In this document: positions 55,970-64,000 of the stretch, piece by piece
Position numbering within the stretch: the first letter of the stretch is position 1
Layout of the letters: every line of letters begins with the position of its first letter
NCBI GenBank assembly: GCA_033807775.1
Contig: CM066327.1
Span: 76,824,795-76,888,794, forward strand
Direction of reading: 5' to 3'
Source: Saussurea involucrata
Lineage: Eukaryota; Streptophyta; Magnoliopsida; Asterales; Asteraceae
Length of the DNA stretch: 64,000 nt
Program-made: the position numbers and the translations under genes
Notes under the pieces: model-generated
The model's database searches: none
The model's input: the letters and a program-made list of their open reading frames with translations, nothing else
Told to the model about the DNA's origin: nothing

Positions 55970-57943
55970 ATGGCAAGAACCAAGAGAATGAACACCAACC
56001 CCGATGCACTCACACGTGCGGCCGTCCGCCGCAGGACCGCCGAGGAACAACCACCGGAAGCCGTCACCAATGACCTGAACGAACCGCCACCGGTCTCCGG
56101 CGAAAACCCGATCATCTCCGGTGCGGCCGACGAGGGTTCTTCAAAGCACGAAAGCCCAAAAGCTACTTCATCATCGCAAGTCTCAGACAACAGTATCACC
56201 CATTTCGAGACCGAGACACTTCTAGCCGAAGAAGAAGAGAGGCGGTTAGCAGAGGAGTTCAAACAGAAAATGGAAGCCATTAGAAAAAGAAAGGAAGAGG
56301 TCGAGAGGAGGCGTCGAGAGGAAGAAGAAAGAATCAGAAAGGAAGAAGAGGAAAAGCGAATGGAAGAAGAAAGGTTGAAGGCTGAGAAGGAAAGGATTTT
56401 TGAGAAAGAAAGGAAAAGGGCTGAGGCAGAAATTTTTGCTGAAGAAGTGGAATTTCAGAGGAAGGTTGATGATGACTATCAGGAACAATACCGCAAGCTT
56501 GGGGATAGTGTTGAAAGAGAGACAGTGAGGAAGACTGCCCACAGTGGGGAGAACCTAATTCTGCGGGCCACAAGAAGGAAAGGAGTGGTCACCCGGTCTG
56601 CGGTGACCAAAGCTCTGAAACAACCGACAAAAAGGCCGGCAAAACAACCGTCAAAGAAAGGTACAAGTCTTCAGCCCTCTTTAAGTTCATCTTCTGTTGA
56701 GATTGATGTTGAGGATGACCAAGTTCAAACCAAAAACCCACATCAGTCCACAGTGGGCACTGCGCATGCCCCCAGTGGGGTGCCCAGGCAGTTCACCACT
56801 CCGGAGGTGGCTGCCCACTATGAGTGCATTGCTACACAGAAACTGAAGTTAGAGAGGGGTTTCGACCCTGAGTTTGTTGAGGCCAACCCATTTGTTAAGA
56901 ATAGGATTGTAGCGCAAGACTGGTCGATTTTGGCTGAAGCCAATCGACGCGCGAATGCCTCGTTAGTGCGTGAATTTTACGCCGAGGCCTCTCAAGCAAA
57001 GGATCCCACTGTGGTAGTTCGGGGTAAGCAAGTAAGCTATACTCCAAGAGCGATTAACCGGGTATTAGGAAGAAGGAGCCCGGCTGTGTGTGAGTTTGCC
57101 CAGTTTTTAAAGAAAATGACCCCGACGGACGAGGATCTTGTCTTGCGCGAAATAGCAGTCGAGGGGAAGCCGTGGAATAAAGACGGCCAGAGAAGGTGCC
57201 TAAATGCTAGCTCCCTCACTACCGAGGCCGCTGTTTGGTTCCAATTTCTCCGGGCCTCTGTGTCCCCAACATCGCACGATACCACATTGTCTATGCATAA
57301 ATGTGCTTTGTTGTACTGCCTCCTCACTGGACGAAAAATCAACGTCGGAATTGTTATGCATGCGGCCATAGATCAAGCTCGAAACAGAAAGAAGGTAGTC
57401 TTGCCCCTTCCTTGCCTCGTTACGTTACTAATGATAGACGCAGGTGTACCCTCGGCGGTGGAGGATCAGTGGTTTGACTCCACGAGCAACATCAGCGCAC
57501 AAACCATCCGCAAGATGGGAAGGTACGTCGCCACTCCTCCAGCTGAACAAACAGAAGATATCCCCTCAGTGGGGACTGTTCACCCCACTGTGACCATTGC
57601 TGAGGAGCATGTTGTGAGAACGCCGCGTACACCACTCCATTCAACCGAGGCCGGATCATCAAGCAACCAAATGGGAGAGATTTTGGCAGCTTTGAAGAGG
57701 CTCACATACAGGATCGAGTTGCTGGAAAGTGAGCAGCGATATCAGAACCGGGCCACACAGAAATTTTGGATGTATACAAGAGAACGGGATGAGGTGACGG
57801 GCCTGATGATGAAAGAGGCCAACCCAATGCTAGCTGCTCAGCTCCCAGATTTTCCTGAGGATATTTGCCCAACCAATGCCAGTGATGACGAGTTTGAAGA
57901 GGATGACGCCGCCAGTTCACCAGATGCCACCCCGACCCGTTGA
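55970..57943 (+). CDS. A2 third ORF (env-like / putative plant transposon protein)
   Basis: An open frame of 657 codons. The Met at 55970 (MARTKRMNTNPDALTRAAVR) is preferred over an in-frame Met at 55880 because of its 'aaaatgg' context and Arg/Lys-rich start. About residues 82-180 form a highly charged Glu/Arg/Lys coiled coil. The conserved part (about 300-490) includes FDPEFVEANPFVKNRIVAQD, the charged GKQVSYTPRAINRVLG and VVLPLPCLVTLLMIDAGVP, the block matching A1's GILPFPCLITHFCREAGVP. A C-terminal helical region and an acidic tail follow. No signal peptide or membrane helix is seen. The basic start and coiled coil would suit a nucleic-acid or particle partner; this is inference. Confidence 0.85.
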   Translation: MARTKRMNTNPDALTRAAVRRRTAEEQPPEAVTNDLNEPPPVSGENPIISGAADEGSSKHESPKATSSSQVSDNSITHFETETLLAEEEERRLAEEFKQKMEAIRKRKEEVERRRREEEERIRKEEEEKRMEEERLKAEKERIFEKERKRAEAEIFAEEVEFQRKVDDDYQEQYRKLGDSVERETVRKTAHSGENLILRATRRKGVVTRSAVTKALKQPTKRPAKQPSKKGTSLQPSLSSSSVEIDVEDDQVQTKNPHQSTVGTAHAPSGVPRQFTTPEVAAHYECIATQKLKLERGFDPEFVEANPFVKNRIVAQDWSILAEANRRANASLVREFYAEASQAKDPTVVVRGKQVSYTPRAINRVLGRRSPAVCEFAQFLKKMTPTDEDLVLREIAVEGKPWNKDGQRRCLNASSLTTEAAVWFQFLRASVSPTSHDTTLSMHKCALLYCLLTGRKINVGIVMHAAIDQARNRKKVVLPLPCLVTLLMIDAGVPSAVEDQWFDSTSNISAQTIRKMGRYVATPPAEQTEDIPSVGTVHPTVTIAEEHVVRTPRTPLHSTEAGSSSNQMGEILAALKRLTYRIELLESEQRYQNRATQKFWMYTRERDEVTGLMMKEANPMLAAQLPDFPEDICPTNASDDEFEEDDAASSPDATPTR

Positions 57944-58987
57944 ATGGTTTGTTAAAACTTTGGTTCCACTCTTTTGCTCTCAAAAACAATTTTAAATTTC
58001 GGGTTGTTTTATCTTTTTGTGCCTATGGCTAGGCATTGACACTTTTTGCTGTTTTAACTTTTTAAATATCGATGCATGAAAATCCTACCGGTAGGTAGGT
58101 ACTTTTGGGTACTAACGTATTGATTGTTTGAATGCTTGTTTGACCTCGTTTCCATTTCAAGGTACAACTTTCGGCTTCCGACTTAAAAGGTCACTTTTGT
58201 AAGTACAAATCTCAACTTGTCCCGTGAAATGATTTAGGCCATTTTTCGCATCTAAACACGACCCTTTTTGTACCCCAAACCACCACCTTTGTTCATTAAT
58301 TCAATGTCACAGTGGGGACACTGTGAGATTTTAAGTTTGAGGTGGGAACTTCCAGAGTGACCTCCAGTTTGCTCACAGTGAGGACACTGTGAAGTCCAAG
58401 TTTGAGGTGGGTAAGCCGTACCCCCCTCCCAAAAAAAAAGAGAAAACACAAAAATACAAAAACAGAAGAAAATCGGAGTAGCACTAACAAAATTGATGGT
58501 GTGCCTTTTCTGGACCATCAAAGTGCTCACTCCCAGAAAACGATGGTGTGCCTATTCTGGACCATCAGAATACCCACCCTCACAAAAAAATAGCCATACT
58601 CATTATACCCAAATAAAGCCTGAAAGTGTACGTTCTTATCATAGCAAAATACTAAACACCCACTTCTTGAAATAAAAATCTCAAAGCGAGATCTTCGGTC
58701 CATGTTTGGAAATTCTTGTCAAAACCCTTGGGAAAAGATTCAAAGCCATAAACCCTTCAAACCCAAGAAAGCCCTATTGATCAAAAGGTAAACAAGGGAA
58801 AGGTTTCGGCAAACACAAAAGTGAAATTTTCATGTTTCGGACCGAAGGAAGTATCGGAGGAAGGAGATCAAACGCTCATTCAAGTCAAGAAGTATGTAAG
58901 TCCCTCAAAGTTTCAAATGCATTGTTTTTTATTTTATTTCTTTCTTTTTATTACTTGGGGACAAGTAATGATTTAAGTTTGAGGTTG
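57944..58987 (+). other. A2 3' UTR and polypurine tract
   Basis: No gene. The words 'aagtttgaggt' occur at about 58333, 58399 and in the tract itself (58976-58987), just before the LTR. A doubled block 'tctggaccatca' lies at about 58508-58566. Two CACTGTGA words and one CACAGTGGGG lie at 58308-58392. Confidence 0.7.
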
Positions 58988-60563
58988 TGATAACTCTATT
59001 TTTAGAGTTATTATTTCCATTTATTTTCCACTTTATTTTGTCAATTTTAGCCATTTCACTTCTAAAAACCCCCATTCTTGGTATGATTTACGAAAACGAG
59101 CAAAAGGAGTGAACCATGGTCTTTAATAAATTATTTGGGGAAGTTTTAGGTGTTTTCTCGATTTTTCATCCGCAGTGACGTATACAGTGCCCACTCCGGT
59201 TCCCCACTCTTCGAGCAGAGCAGAAAACAAAAGAAAACCATGGGCTGGAAATATAAAAACCTGGAGTTGGAAAGATCCTTTGGCAGAAAAATCTGAAATG
59301 TGGTGGCTGAAAGGTTTCCTTAAAGATGACATAAAGCTTGTACCTTTGTACTTGAATAAAGTTGACTTCTAATGGACCATTGGGTAAAAAGAGCTATACA
59401 TGGAGGATTGAAGTATTACCCTTTGGACTAATTTCTGCATCTCCCTGCAGTCCTTGCACCTTGGAAAACCCTTTTTGTGTAAAGACCAACACCTTCTTCT
59501 TAGTATAAAAAGGAGTGTTGGGTCTCATTTATGAGATACATCTATCTTGCAATTTATCTAGCATTTCCTTAAGTTGTAAGCTTTCATTTACTGCAGTAAC
59601 TTAGCATTTAATTTCAGTAATTTATTTTCTGTTGTAGTTCGAAATACACAGTGCAGGGACGACTTCTCGTTCCCCACTGTGAGCAGTTAATGCAAATCAC
59701 TTTCAGTTTTATTATGTGCAATTCTTCATCTTTTGTTTTCTTTACTTCGGAAATGTTAGGCTAAACATCCTTTGGGATGTAGGAAGGAGAAGTACCTGGA
59801 TTTTATCAAAAATGCTTGAGTAATCTTTATACTTAGAATATTTGTTGTTTTGGTCTTTCATTCTCGATATTTACCCAAGGATGCGAACAAGCTGATCACT
59901 TGCAAGGATCTAAAGTCTAGTTCTTAACTTAGAAATAAGTAGAGCGCAGTGACACGAGCTTGAATGATGCTAGGGGATTCGAAAGAATTCTTTTGACACT
60001 TACGAAAGTGAGGTCGGCACAGTGAGCTAATCTCTGCCCACTGGAGTAGTAGGCAAGCTAATTTGTGTATTAAAAACACTTAGAGTATTTGTCTCTACAC
60101 ATTCCATCGAGGCCTGAAAAGGTCCATTTAGAGATTACCATTGACAAAACAACAAGTACTAAGAGTATGGGATTTTTATCTAACGGTGTGAGTATTTTGT
60201 AACCGGGCTTTTCTAGCGAAAATGTCCACCACGAATACGAGGATCACTCTAAGGACCGAGTATTTGAGATAAATTTTAGGGAAAATCCAACCTACATTCC
60301 TCCTTTTTAGCATTTAGTAAATCGTTTCAAGTAGCTATTTTACCAAACCAAACCAAAGTATTATTTTCCTCTCTAGTTGAAACTTGTAAAAGGAGCTCAT
60401 GAGAACCGTATTGTCTTGATTGTCCAGTCTCTGTGGATTCGATTCTGGTATTTTACCAACTATTACTTGCTGTGACGATCATAGTGGACAGTGTGCACTT
60501 GCACTTCCCACTGTGGACAGTTTGCAACCCACTGCGATTAAAACACACATTTCGCACGTACCA
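58988..60563 (+). repeat. A2 3' LTR
   Basis: 1576 bp, almost identical to the 5' LTR. Its last bases read GTACCA instead of GTATCA. The ccgcg duplication follows. Confidence 0.95.
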
Positions 60564-60568
60564 CCGCG

Positions 60569-60663
60569 CCATCCGAATGTTTGAGGTACACTTTGCGCTC
60601 CGAAAAAGATATGTCGAGAACTGGCGCGAACTCGAACTTCAATTCAAATGGGGAGATTGTTAG
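60569..60663 (+). pseudogene. C2 third ORF, C-terminal tail
   Basis: After removal of A2 and one ccgcg, the frame continues without a shift (AIRMFEVHFALRKRYVENWR). It ends at a TAG (60661-60663) lying inside the C2 3' LTR. The polypurine tract 'aaatggggagat' (60646-60657) is thus coding as well. Confidence 0.8.
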
Positions 60664-60938
60664 GGTCAATTAATGGTTGAATAGAAGTTCAAGGGCTGGT
60701 TTGTAATTGTTTATTTTGAGCCTTGTTAGTGAACGGGTCGTGGGCTTGTTACCACGGGCCCAACATATAAATAGTTTTGTTTAGCCTTTGTTTTAGGCTA
60801 GTTGTCATTTTTGCTTTCCTAATCATATTGTAAACACTCTGCATATTGAAAGCGAATTGGATGACCAGTTGAAATCATACCGTATTGTTATTCATATATT
60901 GATTTCTTATTGTTCGTTGCACGGATCTGGAACTCACA
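60658..60938 (+). repeat. C2 3' LTR
   Basis: 281 bp, TGTTAGGG...ACTCACA, followed by attcc. TATAAATA box at 60766-60773. Confidence 0.95.
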
Positions 60939-60943
60939 ATTCC

Positions 60944-63727
60944 TTATGGAGGCATCGTGTCATGCATATCAAACCTTGTTTTGCGGTGTATTTCAAGTGT
61001 GTAAAACGATTTAAATCATTGTGTCGTCATGCATGAAGGCTATGAACTCGCTAGGTAGTGAGAGGTATCGCGCTTAAGGATGTGGAAAGTTTCGAGAGTG
61101 GAAATATGTGGTTGAGTCGTCGATGGTCGATTCGTGACCTTGGTGTTTCCTTTTAGGGAGGGCGGTGAATAACTGCAGTCTCAGTCTTTGACTTTAGAAA
61201 TGCTTGTATGATGGTAGTCTTTGCTCTTGTTTGGTAATTTGACTTGTGGCTGACGGCGGGGGGTGTGTCCCGGGTGATTTCGAAGTAGGCAAGACACTTC
61301 GAAAGGTAGCGTTATGGTATGTTGATGAAATGGTATCGGCGTGGAGCCGGAGTTGAGGTGAACTTGTATTTAGGCTATTTGTCGGTTAAGTCTGGTGGCT
61401 CAAACATATGAGGATTGTGGAGCACAAAGTTAGTTACGATGCGTAAGAAGAATTAGATTTCGGTGGAAATTTTCGTTGTCAGAAGATTGGAATTGGGAAA
61501 GGTAACCCTAGTGCGATTATTTTGTCGGGTGTATACGCGGAGATAAGAGGTCGGTTGGGGAAAGGTGTATATCTGTCAAGAGGTTGGACCGCCTTTTGTG
61601 AGTGTTCTGAAAGTGGAGAATTGGTAGTTGGATAGGTGATTTTCCTATGTGATTGATATGTCATTTACGAATGAAGTAGTTAGCACAACTCATGGGGGAC
61701 ACGTGGATTATGTTGGTTTGCAAGGGAGCGCCTTATCGTTTGATTTATTTGAGCGTGTTTTGTGTGGATTCCGAAGAGTCGGCTTGGGATAAAGACTCGA
61801 TCGAGTGAAGTAGACAGTCATAATTTGTGGTTCATCTAGATTGGAGAAAGGCAAAGTCGTGAGATATTGTTATTTCAAATATATGTTGTGTTTGGCGTGG
61901 AGAAAGAAAGGCCTAGTGTGCGTACAAATGATCATGGGGATGGAACCTCTAATGTGTGGGGGTTGTGTGGATAAGTTGGCGGTAACTTATACTTAGTGAG
62001 CATGCGAGACGTTGGTGGTAATGAGTTGTTGTGAGGTTAAGTGGTGGACTAGTGTTGACATGGGATGAGCGTAGGTGGAGATCTTTGCTCGGGATTTGCT
62101 TATAAGTTGTTCAAATGTGGCAAAATTATATGTGGAGATGCAAGGGTGTCTGAGTGGCGTGTGGTATTGTTATCCGAGAGTAAAAGAATGGGGTGGTAGT
62201 TGGTGGCTAGGTAAGATGGAAATAGTGTGCTCTTGGGTTGGTTGATGAGTGTGTTTGCCTTGTGTCGTAGTAATATTTGTGAAGATGTTGGATTGGTTAG
62301 TTTATGATGTTTCGTAGTAGATACGAAATCTTTGGGAAGGTTGAGCTAATCCTTGTATGTAAAGGAAATGCAAAGGAGTGGGTTGATCTCGTTTGGGGAA
62401 ACGAGAAGTGTGTGGTGGCTTCAAGCATTGGGTGTTATTTCGCAATAACTTGGTTGAATTTCTCGTATGAGATGTGGTGAAACTATTGGTCAGGCATAGT
62501 AACCATTGAAATTGCGTGTATGGAGTGGTCAATGTTGGATGAGAAATGTTCCATACTAGCCCGAGGAAATGGGGACGGTAGGTTGAAATAAGTGAGTAAA
62601 CTGGAAGTAGAAAGTATGGCAAGTGGCACGGAAAGTGGGAAGCAATGCTTTCAGAACGTCACCGTCGGGTACATGAACTCCTAGTGGGAGTATGAGAAAG
62701 GGTATTTGCGTGTATGTGATTGGTTTAAGAGTCGAGGAAAGCTAGCTTGTATGATTGATCAAGAGTGTGCACCTTCTAGTGAGTCGTTCTTTGGAAACGT
62801 GTTTTATGTTTGAGAAGGAAGTGGAAGAAAGTAGTCGAATGTAGTGCTCGGGGTGAAGGACCATTAGATTGGACTTGGTAGTAGTGGGAGAAATATTCCA
62901 AGTAAAATTTGTCGTTCAGCGTTAAGCTAATGGGAATTGTTTTGTGCGAGCATGGTTGCTCCTTCCTGGTTAGTGGGTGAAACTTGAATTTATTTCATAT
63001 GTGGATGGACGACTGTTAGGTGCATGGAGAATTTAAATGTGAGTCTTCAGAAGTGGTTTTGTTTGGATTGGTGGGTGCTTCCGATGTTGGATTGTGGAGG
63101 CTTCCTACTTTTAGCTCTGTATAGTGTGGGAGTGATGTTGTGGTGAAAGCGTGTGAATTGATTGTTTGATGTTGTTATTGATGGATCGTGGTCAGCATAA
63201 TTCAGGTGAGAAAGTGTATTTGCCTTTGACGTATATTGTGTTGGGGAAAGTGATTGTAGAATTGTGTGTTATCTGTTGAAGAGGATCATAACTGTGAGTT
63301 AGGGTGATACTAGAGGTTGATCTTGTGCTAAGTTAGTGAATTGAACGTTCGTTAAGGAATTCATGTTGTTATGGCGTTAACCTTTGTAAATTTGTTCTGT
63401 CGCGGAAGAGAAGTTGTGAGTGAAAATCTTAATTCGTTGCAACCGTGCGTCTAGGTGTGTGAACGGTATTGTGTACCATTGGCCTGAGGCGTCATAGTTG
63501 TGGTACGTGATTTACCTGGGGTAAGAGTTGTAGTTTGCAGAAAGTGTGAGAATTTGTTGGCATACGCTCGATTGTTGAAGGGTCATGCAAGTGGAAGCAA
63601 GAGAACCTTAGAGAAGCAAAGAGGTTGGCATGTGCTGCTATCTGTGAATCTTCCATGAGTAAAGATGTATCGCGGGAGAGAGACGTTAGGTGAGACCGGA
63701 GGTCGCGTGGTCGACCACCGATGAGTC
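60944..63727 (+). other. Decayed chromovirus interior
   Basis: This should hold the rest of gag, protease, RT, RNase H and most of integrase. I could not identify a conserved motif or a long frame, so it is heavily mutated or rearranged. GT-rich composition continues from the part left of C2. Confidence 0.45.
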
Positions 63728-64000
63728 AACCAGATTCGCGAGATGTTAAAGGTGGCTCTGGACCGCCAAAGGATGTATGCGAGCAAAAAAAAGGGGAAGC
63801 CGATTAAATTCATGTTGAGGGATAAAGTGATGCTTAAGGTGTCGTCGTGGAAAGGCGCCGTGCGGTATGGAAAGTTAGGGAAGCTAAGGCCTAGGCATGC
63901 CAGGCCGTTTGCCATTTCCGAACGTGTGGGCGAGGTGGCGTAGAAGTTGGAATTTGCCTGATGAACTGCGAGGAGTCCATTCGACATTTCATGTGTCGAA
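63728..64000 (+). pseudogene. Chromovirus integrase C-terminus, cut by the window end
   Basis: The frame from about 63731 gives QIREMLKVALDRQRMYASKK, then KVMLKVSSWKGAVRYGKLGK and FAISERVGEVA. This is the C-terminal region of chromovirus integrases. A TAG follows at 63941-63943. After a frameshift the family's next block reads LPDELRGVHSTFHVS at the window end. A chromodomain, if any, would be outside. Confidence 0.85.

Larger units (their letters stand above)
50923..60563 (+). mobile_element. A2: non-autonomous Athila derivative, young
   Basis: Two 1576-bp LTRs (TGATAACT...GTATCA/GTACCA) are flanked by a perfect ccgcg duplication (50918-50922 and 60564-60568). It has a tRNA-Asp-type primer site, one open gag-protease frame fused to the integrase C-terminus, an open third ORF, and a 3' UTR. 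RT, RNase H and the integrase core are absent, so copying must rely on enzymes from another element. The LTRs differ at only about three positions that I could see. Confidence 0.95.
38869..60938 (+). mobile_element. C2: short-LTR Ty1/copia with third ORF, holding T2 and A2
   Basis: Two 281-bp LTRs (TGTTAGGG...ACTCACA) are flanked by a perfect attcc duplication (38864-38868 and 60939-60943). Without the T2 and A2 insertions it is about 7.4 kb. It holds a primer site, leader, a foreign LTR fragment, integrase end, RT and a broken third ORF that reaches the 3' LTR. Gag, protease, most of integrase and RNase H are missing. Confidence 0.93.
36009..64000 (+). mobile_element. Chromovirus-type Ty3/gypsy element, runs off the window
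   Basis: It has a 5' LTR, a tRNA-Met primer site, a long decayed interior split by the C2 copia (38869-60938 with attcc duplication), and an integrase C-terminus at the window end. Without C2 the visible interior is about 4.4 kb up to the integrase end, normal for a chromovirus. The 5' flank is tattt; the 3' end is outside. Confidence 0.8.

Noticed and set aside
55870..56542. Minus-strand frames rich in Phe/Leu/Ser
   Set aside because: They are shadows of the Glu/Lys/Arg coiled coil in the A2 third ORF.
1..64000. tRNA, rRNA or other RNA genes
   Set aside because: The tRNA-like words are short primer binding sites; no cloverleaf or rRNA sequence was recognised.

Overview
This window is plant nuclear DNA, almost certainly from a eudicot with a repeat-rich genome. 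No host gene is recognisable. Nearly every base belongs to LTR retrotransposons of plant lineages: Athila, Tat and chromovirus Ty3/gypsy, and SIRE-like and Tork-like Ty1/copia, with one hAT-type MITE. They are nested up to three levels deep. The third-ORF copia proteins resemble ones I associate with asterids, but the family cannot be fixed from this window. Element names (A1, S1 and so on) are mine.

Left third (1-17461). The 3' part of an Athila element (A1: RT-RNase H-integrase with one stop codon, an intact third ORF behind a leader intron, 3' LTR at 6453-7732) lies next to the 5' leader and a very long LTR of a minus-strand gypsy element (G1). G1 carries a solo Tat LTR (7929-8796, TSD actac) and a complete but integrase-deleted Tork-like copia (11014-16572, TSD atttt).

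Middle (17462-36008). A minus-strand SIRE-like copia (S1) and a Tat element (T1) are each cut in two. The cuts are explained exactly by one inversion of 24366-34002. Turning that segment back restores S1's 5' LTR, primer site and gag start to its gag body. It also gives T1 two LTRs in the same orientation flanked by the same 5-bp duplication, ggtgt. Remains of other SIRE-like copies, unrecognised non-coding DNA and microsatellites fill the rest.

Right (36009-64000). A chromovirus-type gypsy element starts at 36009 and runs off the window. A short-LTR copia with a third ORF (C2, 38869-60938, TSD attcc) is inserted in it. C2 in turn holds two younger insertions: a small minus-strand Tat derivative (T2, 43281-48320, TSD gtcgt) and an Athila derivative (A2, 50923-60563, TSD ccgcg). 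A2 has nearly identical LTRs, and its gag-protease is fused in frame to the last part of integrase, with RT, RNase H and the integrase core missing.

The most unusual signal is at the DNA-motif level. Several families carry their own dense short motif. In A2, CACAGTGG/CCACTGTG occurs 15 times, in both orientations and in different reading frames, across LTR, gag, third ORF and UTR. In S1 it is CGCTGA/TCAGCG. Local arrays of private motifs occur in C2, the chromovirus, A1 and the Tork copy. A family-specific DNA- or RNA-level recognition signal, perhaps read by the family's own third ORF, is the hypothesis I would test first.
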